Source of the DNA: Nitrospira sp. KM1
GTDB lineage: Bacteria > Nitrospirota > Nitrospiria > Nitrospirales > Nitrospiraceae
NCBI RefSeq assembly: GCF_011405515.1
Contig: NZ_AP022671.1
Location: 1,798,001 to 1,862,000, forward strand
Direction: 5' to 3'
DNA: 64,000 bases
The notes below the pieces were generated by a model, which saw only the letters and a list, made by a program, of their open reading frames with translations, made no database searches and was not told the origin of the DNA. Of this stretch, positions 44,119-52,533 are shown piece after piece. The position numbers and the translations under genes are program-made. The first letter of the stretch is position 1. Each line of letters begins with the position of its first letter.

Positions 44119-45543
44119 ATGCAGTATAACGGCGGCGTGGACCGCCTCATCCTTCACCGCTTGGCCTTCTTTGCTCTCGCCGCTTCAGCCACCGTGGCAA
44201 CCTATGCGGGCGCGGTCTACGGCGATTTCCAATTCGACGATGTTCCCGCGATTCTCGAGAATCCGCATCTGGAGCGCTGGGAAACCTTCCTCGGCCATCT
44301 CGGCCACATGGTCCGGCCCGCACTCTACGGGACGTTGCTTATCGATCGGTCGCTGTATGGAACCGGCCCAACCGGATATCATGTCCTGAATCTGTTGCTT
44401 CATCTCGGATCCGGGCTGCTCATCTATCGGATTCTTTCTCATGCGGTGACGGAGGACATCCGACAGCCCGCGTTCTGGACCGCACTGCTCTTTCTGATCC
44501 ATCCGATTCAAACCGAAGCCGTCACGTACATCTCAGGCCGCGCTTCCGGTCTGATGGCTTTTTTCTATCTTCTTGCCCTTACCCTCTATCTCGAAGCCGC
44601 GACGCATCGCCGAAACAGCATCTCTTCCCGACGGTATCTGATCGGAGCGCTCATCTCGTTCATGCTGGCCCTCGGCTCTAAAGAAACCGCCATGACCTTC
44701 CCGTTCGTGCTCCTGCTGTGGGACCCATTGATCCGCCGGCTCGATCATGCCGAACTTCGCCGGACCTTCCTCTCATCTCACCTACCATTCTGGCTGGTCC
44801 TGTTCGCCGCGGGGTTGTGGACCTGGTCTCATCCCCGCTACTCTGCCCTTGCTCAATTCAGTTTCGGTCTCCGGCCTTTCTGGGACAATCTCCTCAGCGA
44901 ACTCCATGCCGCGGTATATGCACTGTTGCTGCTTGTATGTCCCTGGAAGCAGAATTTCGACCACGACCTTCCCGTACTTCATTCGTTGTCAGAGTGGCCA
45001 ATGCCGATCGACATGCTCTTGCTCTCCGGGATGGCAGGAGGAGCGCTGATCGCGGCTCGACGGCTTCCTCTCTTCTCATTCGGCCTTGCGTGGTTCTTCC
45101 TGCAGATGCTTCCCACCATCCTCATTCCCCGCAATGATCTTCTCAGCGAGCGCAACCTGTATTTGGCCTCCATGGGACCGTTCCTTGCGGTCGTCGCCCT
45201 TGGCATCCACCTGATATCGCGCCTCATCGTGACCCTGCCATATCTCAAACTCGTTCGTGTCGCCGCCGGGAGTCTGATCATCGCACTGGTCGTCACGCTC
45301 TGCCTTGTGACCGTCCAGCGAAACGCGCTGTATCGCGACCCGCTCCTTCTCTGGTCCGATACGGTGGCCAAATCACCGCGGAAAGCGAGACCACATAACA
45401 ATCTGGGGCATTCCCTTGCGCAACGGGGCGACTGGAGCCGCGCGATCGACGAATTCCGGATCGCTGCCACGCTCGATCCAGACTACGTGGCGGCTCAAGA
45501 CAATCTTCGCGACGCATACCTCCATCACGTCGGACGACGCTAA
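44119..45543 (+). CDS. TMTC-like GT-C membrane protein with a TPR tail
   Basis: 474 residues with about 10 hydrophobic helices. The N-terminal periplasmic loop holds GDFQFDDVPAILENPHLERW, the acidic DD of GT-C glycosyltransferases, followed by GYHVLNLLLHLGSGLLIYRI and FLIHPIQTEAVTYISGRASG, the hallmark of the TMTC/DUF1736 family. A short tetratricopeptide unit closes the protein (RPHNNLGHSLAQRGDWSRAI, DEFRIAATLDPDYVAAQDNL). In animals TMTC proteins transfer O-mannose; bacterial homologues are uncharacterised. No polyprenol-donor synthesis gene lies beside it. Its stop overlaps that of the convergent carboxypeptidase gene by 4 bp. Confidence 0.85.
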   Translation: MQYNGGVDRLILHRLAFFALAASATVATYAGAVYGDFQFDDVPAILENPHLERWETFLGHLGHMVRPALYGTLLIDRSLYGTGPTGYHVLNLLLHLGSGLLIYRILSHAVTEDIRQPAFWTALLFLIHPIQTEAVTYISGRASGLMAFFYLLALTLYLEAATHRRNSISSRRYLIGALISFMLALGSKETAMTFPFVLLLWDPLIRRLDHAELRRTFLSSHLPFWLVLFAAGLWTWSHPRYSALAQFSFGLRPFWDNLLSELHAAVYALLLLVCPWKQNFDHDLPVLHSLSEWPMPIDMLLLSGMAGGALIAARRLPLFSFGLAWFFLQMLPTILIPRNDLLSERNLYLASMGPFLAVVALGIHLISRLIVTLPYLKLVRVAAGSLIIALVVTLCLVTVQRNALYRDPLLLWSDTVAKSPRKARPHNNLGHSLAQRGDWSRAIDEFRIAATLDPDYVAAQDNLRDAYLHHVGRR

Positions 45544-46400
45544 GGCCTGCCCCCCTCCTGTCCGACGCGCATCACCGCCTGTCCATACCGAAGCAACTGT
45601 GTCGTTTGTTCCCATTGGTCCATGAGATTGAGCCCCACCAGCAGGAATTGGTGCCCGTCTTTGACCATGCTGGCGATGAGACAGCGACCTGCCTTATTGG
45701 TATATCCGGTTTTCACGCCGGTGACTTCCTGATCGAGAAGCAGATCATTGGTGGTATACAGCGCGATGTGCCTCTTGCCATCCACGCTGGCGATATCCTG
45801 CATGACCGTTCGAACCATCGTGGGGAAAATCGGCACCTGCAGCGCCTGCTCCGTCAATTTTGAAAGGTCCGAGGCCGTCGAATAGTGTCCCGGAGCATCG
45901 AACCCACAGGGGTTGGCGAAGTGCGTATTCTTCAATCCCAACTTGCGGGCCCGCTCGTTCATCATTGTCACGAACCGGATGTCATCGCCGCCGACATGCC
46001 AGGCGACCGCCTCGCATGCATCATTCGCGCTGGTCACCAGCATGGCCATCACCAAATCCTGGAGGAGAAATTCTTCTCCGGCCTCAAACTGAAGGGACGA
46101 GCGGTGTCCGAGCGCTCGAGCGTCGATCTTCACCACACTTTGAAGCGGTGCAGCTTCCAACGCCACCAAGGCGGTCATGATTTTCGTCAGACTGGCGGGG
46201 GGAAGCCGGCGGGTCGCATTCTTTTCCAGCAAGACACGCCCGGATCTGAGCTCGACCAGATACAGAGCTGCAGCCCTTACGACGGGCCGGCCCGGCAGGT
46301 CGGAAGACGACTCGTGAGCAAGAACGCCTTCAGTCCACGCCGCCTGAGCCGTCACGAGCACCGCAACCAACAGCGATCCGGCGAGCAGCCGCATCTCCAT
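45540..46400 (-). CDS. dacC: D-alanyl-D-alanine carboxypeptidase (family S11)
   Basis: 286 residues. Signal peptide (LLAGSLLVAVLVTAQAAW). The three serine-PBP motifs are present: SLTK with the nucleophile near residue 70 (PPASLTKIMTALVALE), SAN near 130 (LVTSANDACEAVAWH), and KTG near 236 (GVKTGYTNKAGRCLIASM). It trims the fifth D-alanine from peptidoglycan side chains in the periplasm. The usual C-terminal membrane-anchoring domain of PBP5/6 is absent: the protein ends about 50 residues after KTG. The symbol is a best guess among dacA/C/D paralogues. Confidence 0.92.
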   Translation of the reverse strand: MEMRLLAGSLLVAVLVTAQAAWTEGVLAHESSSDLPGRPVVRAAALYLVELRSGRVLLEKNATRRLPPASLTKIMTALVALEAAPLQSVVKIDARALGHRSSLQFEAGEEFLLQDLVMAMLVTSANDACEAVAWHVGGDDIRFVTMMNERARKLGLKNTHFANPCGFDAPGHYSTASDLSKLTEQALQVPIFPTMVRTVMQDIASVDGKRHIALYTTNDLLLDQEVTGVKTGYTNKAGRCLIASMVKDGHQFLLVGLNLMDQWEQTTQLLRYGQAVMRVGQEGGRP

Positions 46401-46412
46401 ATCGTCGTGGCC

Positions 46413-47213
46413 CTATCGACCGAACAGGCCCTTCATGAAATTGGTGGCCTTGTCCACCTCAGATTCGGCCGGGGGTTCAGGGTTCGGCGCCGGAGTCTCC
46501 TGCGGCATCACGACTTCTGGTCTCGTGCCTGATTGTCGCGTGCTGGGCAGCGGCGTTCCCGTCCCTCCCATATCGGGCCGGCCCATCGGCTGCCCCATAC
46601 CGGAACGGCCCATCATTCCCATCATGCCCATGTCGAATTTCGTGAATCCCTCGGGGATCTCGAAGAGCTGAGGATCCTGCCTTCCGATCTTGAGATTGTT
46701 GAGTTCCGTGAGCATCCGCTTCTTTTCGTTGCCTTCCTTGTAGAGAAGGTCCTGCTTCACGTTGATTCCCTCCGTAGTCCGCCAGGAAAAGCCGCCATAT
46801 TTCTTCCCGTCCGTACTGGTCGCGATGGTCTTGTACTTCGTGACCTTGACGCCGTTCAACGTTTCTTCGCCCATCACCGTATCTTCATAGGTCCATTGCG
46901 ACGGATCACTCCCCCGGCCCTGGCCTCCGCCGATCGAATGTTCCATGTACATCTTTTCCGACGGCATGAGCTGCCACATCACTTTCGTGTCATATCGCAA
47001 AATCTGAACCGCTCCTTCACCGGCGCCGGTCAGCATTTCCCGCCGTTCCTTGCTCGGCGTGACGTACACATGCTGTTGAATGGTCCCTTCCTCGGTTTGA
47101 ACGACCGAATCGGCCGAGTATTCCGCTTGAGGGCGGCTCGGTTGAGCCGCATCCGCAGGCAACAGGGCCAAGAGATTCGCCAGCGCAATCACGATCATCA
47201 TGGCGTGTGACAT
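46413..47213 (-). CDS. Exported LolA/DUF4412-like protein with a Met-rich tail
   Basis: 266 residues from the ATG at 47213, with GGAGG 7 bp upstream; the longer frame to 47474 lacks a site. Signal peptide MMIVIALANLLALLPADAA. The core (about 25-190) has a LolA-fold-like strand pattern (EYSADSVVQTEEGTIQQHVY, YDTKVMWQLMPSEKMYMEHS, VTKYKTIATSTDGKKYGGFS, LFEIPEGFTKFD). The tail is Met/Gly-rich (FDMGMMGMMGRSGMGQPMGR), then Pro-rich, with a final helix KATNFMKGLFGR. Such methionine runs can bind copper, which is conjecture here. It lies 12 bp upstream of the carboxypeptidase gene. Confidence 0.72.
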   Translation of the reverse strand: MSHAMMIVIALANLLALLPADAAQPSRPQAEYSADSVVQTEEGTIQQHVYVTPSKERREMLTGAGEGAVQILRYDTKVMWQLMPSEKMYMEHSIGGGQGRGSDPSQWTYEDTVMGEETLNGVKVTKYKTIATSTDGKKYGGFSWRTTEGINVKQDLLYKEGNEKKRMLTELNNLKIGRQDPQLFEIPEGFTKFDMGMMGMMGRSGMGQPMGRPDMGGTGTPLPSTRQSGTRPEVVMPQETPAPNPEPPAESEVDKATNFMKGLFGR

Positions 47214-47562
47214 GGTGAAGTCCTCCGGGGTGAGTCGCGTCCGACCGACATGACAGTCGCCGGAAAGCCCAATGCAAGCGGTGAGCGGTCGAGAATCGGG
47301 CGGAAGCGTAACGCGCGCCGGAAGGGAAGTAAAGTGGATAGGCACGGCTGGGGAATGTGAGAACATTGCACGAACTGTGCAAGATGACCCGAAACGCGGC
47401 CCTTTATGGCACCCGCCGCCTGCGCCAGGCTCATCGCAACAGATGAAGAACCGATCCGAATCCGCCGATTGCAAGCCCGAGGCTGCCTATTGTACACTTC
47501 AGCCCCTTCGGTATTGTCCAATCTGGGCAACAATTGCAGCGTGACTTGTTCTGCGAGGGTCC
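47214..47562. other. 349-bp divergent intergenic region, no gene
   Basis: It lies between the Met-rich protein gene (minus) and the caspase-like gene (plus) and should hold both promoters. I saw only short frames without ribosome sites; GAGGG at 47554-47559 serves the caspase-like gene. Confidence 0.5.
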
Positions 47563-49017
47563 ATGGTTAGCCGCTCCCGCCGATCAGGCCTTCTGCTTCT
47601 CCTCACCACTGTTATCATCCTTTGGGCGCTCCTTTCCGTTTCTCCTGCTGGCGCCGCATCGCGTGGTGCGAGTCCGGCAAAAGCCGTCCCTGGCGACGTA
47701 TCGATCGAGGGCGAGTACTGGGCTTTGATCATCGGCATCAATGACTATCAATCGGCCCCCAAATTGAAGACCGCCGTCGCCGACGCGAGCGGCATACGCC
47801 AGGTGCTGGTGGATCGGTACGGATTCAAGCCCGAGAAGATCAAAATGCTGCTCAATGGAGACGCGACTCGAAGCCGCATCGAAGGGGCGTTCGTGAAGAT
47901 GGCCCGGGAGGCCGCACCGTCCGACAGTGTGCTGGTCTACTACGCCGGCCACGGGCAGAACAGCGACGATAACCAACTCGCCTGGTGGGTTCCGGTGGAG
48001 GGAAATCTGGAGGAACCGGGAACATGGATTCTGGACGCGGCAATCCGAAACTACGTCGCAGCCATGCGCGCCCGCCATGTCTATGTGATCGCCGATTCCT
48101 GTTTCAGCGGCAATCTGTTCGCGCAATCCCGGGCGCTCGTCAACCCCGTCGCCGATAAGTACTACGCCAAACTCTACGCCAAACGGTCTCGCTGGGGCCT
48201 CACCTCAGGAAGCAACGAGCCGGTCGCCGATCAAGGCAAGGACGGGCACAGCGTCTTCGCTTATCACCTCATCACGTTCCTGAAAGACAACGACGAGCCG
48301 TATCTCGTCCCTAGCCGGATTGCCGACCATGTCATTCCGCTCGTCGCACGGAATGCCGAACAGATGCCGAGAAGCCAGCCCCTTCAAGGGGCAAACGACG
48401 AAGGCGGACAGTTCGTCCTGCAGCTGGCATCGGCCGCACGCGGCATCGAGGATCAGGGCAAAAAAGCCGAGGAAGCGGTCCGCCAGCAGCGTGACAAAGC
48501 GCAGGAAGAATTCAAGAAGGAATTGGAACGCATGGCCGAGGAACGGCGCCGCCTCGAAACCGATGCCAAAGAAAAGCTGGAACTGGAGCGCGCTCGCCTG
48601 ATCGAACTCGAACGCCAACTTGAGAAGCAGCGCCGGGAAGAAGCGGACGTCAAACGGCAGCTCGAAGACGAACATCGTCAGCGTGTCGATGCCGAACGGC
48701 AGGCTGCCGAAGCCAAAAAATCTGGCGAGGCCGCACAGCAGGCCGCGAAGCTGAAGGCGGCGGAAGGCCAGCGCCAGGCTGAAGACGACACGCGAAAGAA
48801 ACTCGCCGAAGAAAAGAAGCAACGAGAGGCGCTCGAACGCCAACTGGCGGATCAGCGTCAGCGAGAGACCGACACGCGCCGTGCACTCGAACAAGAACAG
48901 GCGCGACGGCGTGAGGCGGAACGGATCGCGAAAGACGCCCCGTCGAAGGGCGAATCGGCCGAGCCGCAGTATAAACCGGCGAAGAGCGAGCGAGCACCGT
49001 TCGTGGGCGGCTTTTAG
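47563..49017 (+). CDS. Exported caspase-like protease (C14) with a long coiled coil
   Basis: 484 residues. Signal peptide (LLLLLTTVIILWALLSVSPA). Peptidase C14 domain at about 50-300: YWALIIGINDYQSAPKLKTA, catalytic His130 in VLVYYAGHG and Cys180 in VYVIADSCFSG, LTSGSNEPVADQGKDGHSVF. From about 305 to 470 it is an uninterrupted charged coiled coil (Lys/Glu/Gln/Arg). Active-site residues are intact. Bacterial caspase-like proteases mostly cleave after Arg or Lys; here the domain is likely periplasmic. The next gene encodes an outer-membrane barrel, 68 bp downstream, so they may form a unit. GAGGG precedes the start. Confidence 0.9.
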   Translation: MVSRSRRSGLLLLLTTVIILWALLSVSPAGAASRGASPAKAVPGDVSIEGEYWALIIGINDYQSAPKLKTAVADASGIRQVLVDRYGFKPEKIKMLLNGDATRSRIEGAFVKMAREAAPSDSVLVYYAGHGQNSDDNQLAWWVPVEGNLEEPGTWILDAAIRNYVAAMRARHVYVIADSCFSGNLFAQSRALVNPVADKYYAKLYAKRSRWGLTSGSNEPVADQGKDGHSVFAYHLITFLKDNDEPYLVPSRIADHVIPLVARNAEQMPRSQPLQGANDEGGQFVLQLASAARGIEDQGKKAEEAVRQQRDKAQEEFKKELERMAEERRRLETDAKEKLELERARLIELERQLEKQRREEADVKRQLEDEHRQRVDAERQAAEAKKSGEAAQQAAKLKAAEGQRQAEDDTRKKLAEEKKQREALERQLADQRQRETDTRRALEQEQARRREAERIAKDAPSKGESAEPQYKPAKSERAPFVGGF

Positions 49018-49085
49018 GTCACCGGCAAGCCGAGTGACCGGCATATCAGCGTACGACATCACCCAACCATTTCAGGAGGAATCGC

Positions 49086-49967
49086 ATGAGCAAGCGGGCT
49101 GTGAGACTGGGCATTCTGTGCGGTGTGATGGCACTGACCGGCTTCACGTCTGAACCGGCGTGGACAGCTGACAAGATACCGGCCGACTCGCCGTCGACCG
49201 ACCAGCCGGAGAAACGAGGAATCTTGGGCGATCGGTTTTCGTTGGACGCCGGGATGAAATTTTGGGTCGCAAAGTGGCAGCCGGCGGGATTCGTCGGCGG
49301 CATCAACTCCACCAGAACCTCGGACACGACGGCCATGATGGGTCCCAGCATCACCGGTACCGTCCGGTTACGGAACGACGAATGGTGGAACGCCCTCTCC
49401 GTTAACTTTACGTGGCTTCAGGCTGGGGGATTCGACTTCAGCCCTTTCGGATTTAACAACGGGGGAAACGGTCCGCCAATCGACCAGACCTCTGCGATCC
49501 GTCGTGATTACTCCATCGTCGGTGCGCTCTCAATCTGGCGAGGCTTCGGCGTATTCGCCGGATACTACAATATGCAACAGCGGTTCAGCAGCTCGTATCC
49601 CGGAGCCGTCCAGGGACCGGCTCATGAGAGCGTCTACATCAGCGGACCTCTGATCGGCTTGTTCGGATCGGGAACCGTATCCGGTCCATTGAAGGCCTAT
49701 GGAAATCTCGCGGTTGGATTCTACGATGAGAAGTCGAACAACAACCCGAGTGGAACGGTGCAGACCACGGCCAAGGGTGTTCAGGGTTATTCTGCCGAGT
49801 TCGGCTTGTCCCTGGACGGACCCAGTCTGAAGGTCGGCAGCATCGGCTCCATCGGCTCTGCGATCCAGATGGGCTTCCGTGCTCAGGTCATCAACGTCAA
49901 TACCGGACAGACAGCCAATAACGACGTCACGTGGGGACCGACCTTTCAGGTCGTGGCGCGATTCTAA
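49086..49967 (+). CDS. Outer-membrane beta-barrel protein
   Basis: 293 residues, with AGGAGG 7 bp upstream. Signal peptide LGILCGVMALTGFTSEPAWT. The mature part is an alternating hydrophobic/polar strand pattern: SLDAGMKFWVAKWQPAGFVG, GTVRLRNDEWWNALSVNFTW, SIVGALSIWRGFGVFAGYYN, GNLAVGFYDEKSNNNPS-type turns, ending in a Phe-terminated strand (TFQVVARF), the outer-membrane insertion signal. About 10-12 strands can be counted. Transport or structural role unknown. It follows the caspase-like gene, perhaps in one operon. Confidence 0.82.
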   Translation: MSKRAVRLGILCGVMALTGFTSEPAWTADKIPADSPSTDQPEKRGILGDRFSLDAGMKFWVAKWQPAGFVGGINSTRTSDTTAMMGPSITGTVRLRNDEWWNALSVNFTWLQAGGFDFSPFGFNNGGNGPPIDQTSAIRRDYSIVGALSIWRGFGVFAGYYNMQQRFSSSYPGAVQGPAHESVYISGPLIGLFGSGTVSGPLKAYGNLAVGFYDEKSNNNPSGTVQTTAKGVQGYSAEFGLSLDGPSLKVGSIGSIGSAIQMGFRAQVINVNTGQTANNDVTWGPTFQVVARF

Positions 49968-49987
49968 AACGCGAGGTAATTGGAATG

Positions 49988-50035
49988 GGGTGGCGACGTC
50001 CGGTCAGTTTCTGTGCGCCGACCGGAACGCCACCC
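49988..50035. terminator. Bidirectional two-step hairpin
   Basis: GGGTGGCG...CGCCACCC (8 bp) encloses TCCGGTC...GACCGGA (7 bp). It lies between and overlaps the convergent ends of the barrel gene (stop 49967) and the M48 gene (stop 50004), so it can act on both transcripts. No long U-run. Confidence 0.6.
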
Positions 50036-51728
50036 AACTTTCGACAGCCTGTTTGTCGTCGAATCTGAAGATGATGCCGACACGTTCATCCCGATAGGGA
50101 CTTTGATACAGGTAGTAGCGACCCCGTCCCGACACGAAAACCGAGTTCGGAGAACCATAGGCCCGCTCGACTACGTTCACGGTATCCCCGCGTCGAACGC
50201 CCTTGATCGTCCGGCCTTCGGCTCCCTGCCGTCCGCTCAGAAGATACGTTGAGCTTCGCATCGATCCGCTGCCTTTGATGATCGCCGTGGCACGAACCGT
50301 TCCCCGTTGTCTGGAGACAACGGTCAAGGCAGGCCGCAACTCGTCGTCCGCATCCCACCGAGCCAGGGTCCGCGTGTCTTTGGGATTCATGAATTCACCT
50401 TCCCCGAGATCGGCGATCTTCATGTCCCCGACCTGCTCGGGAAGAGCGAGCGTTCGAGGTTCGGCAACGTGAAGACTTGCTCGACCCGCCGGCGCATTGA
50501 TGCGCGCGAGGTTCTCGACACCGGCGCCGTTCCCGCTATTCGCAGCCAGTCCAAATTCCCGTTTGGCCGATTCATCATCACCTTGATGGGAGAATACGAT
50601 CCCCTTGACGGCATGCGCACGAGCCAGCATCTCGGCGGCGCCCTGGGACTGCGCAAGCAACCGGGCCGCCTCGGCTCTAGAACCGGCCGACTCATAGTCG
50701 CCCAGCAGGTCGAATACACAGGCCAGGTTGAGCAGGGCCATCGCATACGACGGGTTCATGGCGACCGCTTTCTCGAGATGACGCCGGGCCTGCTCCAGCA
50801 AATCGTTCCGACGCCCGCGCCGTTGCTCCGGATCGGCGAACGTCATGCCCCGCTGCCCTTCTCCGGCAAGCCGCGATTCTGAATCGATTTCGAACGGATA
50901 GACGAATCTGTTCTCGGTTTCCGAAAACCATTGCAACGCATCGAGCGCCTCGGCCACCCCGGCGTTATTGAGGATTTCAGGCCCCGGAAACTCAGTGGCG
51001 ATCCGGTCGAAGATCAATCCTGAGCTGGTGTAATCGCCGATCAGCAGCGCATACACCCCCGTCTCAAACAACGGAGCCAATTCGCGGAGCCGCTGTTGGG
51101 CCTCCTTCGCGGTCTCCCGGCGGTGCTTGAGGTGTTCGTAGGCGGGAAGCCCGGGATCGAACCGGTAGTGCGTGTAGATGGCATCGAACACCGGAGTCGC
51201 CACCGAAAGGGGTTGATACCCTGCCAGGAAACTGTAGAACCCTCCGAAGTAGTCCGCCTCCGCTTCCAACCGCCTCCGTTCCTTGGCGGATTCGATCCGG
51301 GGCACGTCTTCCCCGCTCTCTCCGCCTCCTAACGCCGTTTGGCGGTGCGCAAAGGCGCGGCCAAATCCTTCCGCCCAGCGATGGTTGCGGTAAAAATGTG
51401 CGAGTTCATGACCGAGGATGAGCGCCAACCCGTTGGCTTGTTCTTTGGGAAGCGACGACTGCAGCAGGTCGTAGAATTCCTCCTCGAGATAGACGGCATG
51501 CCGGCCGGGGAGAAACTGCGCGACGTCGAAGGTGGTGGCTTTGCCTTTGACGATGCGGAATTCCGGCGGAGTGCGAGGATCGTTGACCGACCGGACGAGT
51601 TGATCGAATACTTGCCGGCTGACGCGAACCTTCTGATTGGAAGCGGGGAGGAATTCTTCAGCGCAGGCGAGTGAGGACCATGTCAGAACGAGCGTTCCGA
51701 TCCACCATATCGCACATCGCGACGGCAT
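50004..51728 (-). CDS. Exported M48-family metalloprotease with TPR-like region
   Basis: 574 residues from the ATG at 51728. Signal peptide (WWIGTLVLTWSSLACA). Zinc motif HELAH at residues 107-111 (LALILGHELAHFYRNH) and the third ligand in EAEADYFGGF (about 155). A helical TPR-like region spans about 220-440 (RHLEKAVAMNPSYAMALLNL; YESAGSRAEAARLLAQSQGA), then a C-terminal domain of about 130 residues (GDMKIADLGEGEFMNPKDTR; GVRRGDTVNVVERAYGSPNS). The N-terminal half resembles BepA/YfgC-like periplasmic proteases that assist outer-membrane protein assembly. It converges on the barrel gene. Confidence 0.88.
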   Translation of the reverse strand: MPSRCAIWWIGTLVLTWSSLACAEEFLPASNQKVRVSRQVFDQLVRSVNDPRTPPEFRIVKGKATTFDVAQFLPGRHAVYLEEEFYDLLQSSLPKEQANGLALILGHELAHFYRNHRWAEGFGRAFAHRQTALGGGESGEDVPRIESAKERRRLEAEADYFGGFYSFLAGYQPLSVATPVFDAIYTHYRFDPGLPAYEHLKHRRETAKEAQQRLRELAPLFETGVYALLIGDYTSSGLIFDRIATEFPGPEILNNAGVAEALDALQWFSETENRFVYPFEIDSESRLAGEGQRGMTFADPEQRRGRRNDLLEQARRHLEKAVAMNPSYAMALLNLACVFDLLGDYESAGSRAEAARLLAQSQGAAEMLARAHAVKGIVFSHQGDDESAKREFGLAANSGNGAGVENLARINAPAGRASLHVAEPRTLALPEQVGDMKIADLGEGEFMNPKDTRTLARWDADDELRPALTVVSRQRGTVRATAIIKGSGSMRSSTYLLSGRQGAEGRTIKGVRRGDTVNVVERAYGSPNSVFVSGRGRYYLYQSPYRDERVGIIFRFDDKQAVESWVAFRSAHRN

Positions 51729-51789
51729 GTGGCCCCCGTGGAATCCGGCAGCCACACGTCGTCGTGTGTCGCCTGCGCGGACGCAGAAA

Positions 51790-52407
51790 TCAACGCGGCT
51801 GCTCGACGCGAATCGAATCAACGGGAAGGTAGCCGACTTTGACGATCTCCCCTTGTGCGGTCTTCATCACGTATGGCACGACGACCTTTTGTCCCGGCGT
51901 ATAGGGCGTCTCGCTGTGAAAGGTGACCCGATCCCCTTCGACTGTCCAGGTGCCGTCCTTCAACACCACCACATCATCTGGAAGATTGATCGATTCAATG
52001 GAACGAATCTGCCGGTCCAGCTGCTCGGATTCCGCGGTCAACCTGGCGAGTTCATCGGATACGGGGTGCGCCGCTCCGGCTGAATCTCCTCCATCTTTCC
52101 CTGCGAACCCGAATCCCCGCTCTTCCGATTGGCCGAGTTGATTGCGCAAACTCGCCACTTGCACGGCGGTGGATTCCTTTTTCGCGGCGAGGTCGGCCTT
52201 CGCCTGGCCGGGACTGGAAATGGTGGTGCCCTGAGCCAACTGGACACTCGCCTGACAGGTCCAAGTCTGAGCAGAAAATCCCTGGGGATTCCCGGGCATG
52301 TTGCCGGACACCCCGCATCCCATGGAGGTTGGGCAACCTCCGACTCCGAGTAAGGCCAACGCAGGAAACGGAAGCCACCATCGGGAGAAGTGACGAGTGG
52401 ACGCCAT
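51790..52407 (-). CDS. Putative lipoprotein with two cysteines and a coiled segment
   Basis: 205 residues from the ATG at 52407, with GAGGA upstream. Signal and lipobox GVGGC (Cys25). Near the start of the mature part are CGVSGN and WTCQASVQ. The middle is a coiled coil (DELARLTAESEQLDRQIRSI). The end is a compact beta pattern (DVVVLKDGTWTVEGDRVTFH; YTPGQKVVVPYVMKTAQGEI). No known family. It lies 61 bp upstream of the M48 gene on the same strand and 126 bp downstream of the large caspase-like gene, so probably one transcription unit. Confidence 0.72.
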   Translation of the reverse strand: MASTRHFSRWWLPFPALALLGVGGCPTSMGCGVSGNMPGNPQGFSAQTWTCQASVQLAQGTTISSPGQAKADLAAKKESTAVQVASLRNQLGQSEERGFGFAGKDGGDSAGAAHPVSDELARLTAESEQLDRQIRSIESINLPDDVVVLKDGTWTVEGDRVTFHSETPYTPGQKVVVPYVMKTAQGEIVKVGYLPVDSIRVEQPR

Positions 52408-52533
52408 AGTGTCCTCACGGTTGAATGTAGACCGGAGAAACGGGTGTCGATCTTTAAAGAAAGTCCCCCACCGAGTCAAGCTCCCATTTGCCGCGCGCAG
52501 TATAACAAGAGCCGGTTTCAACCTGCCTGGCAA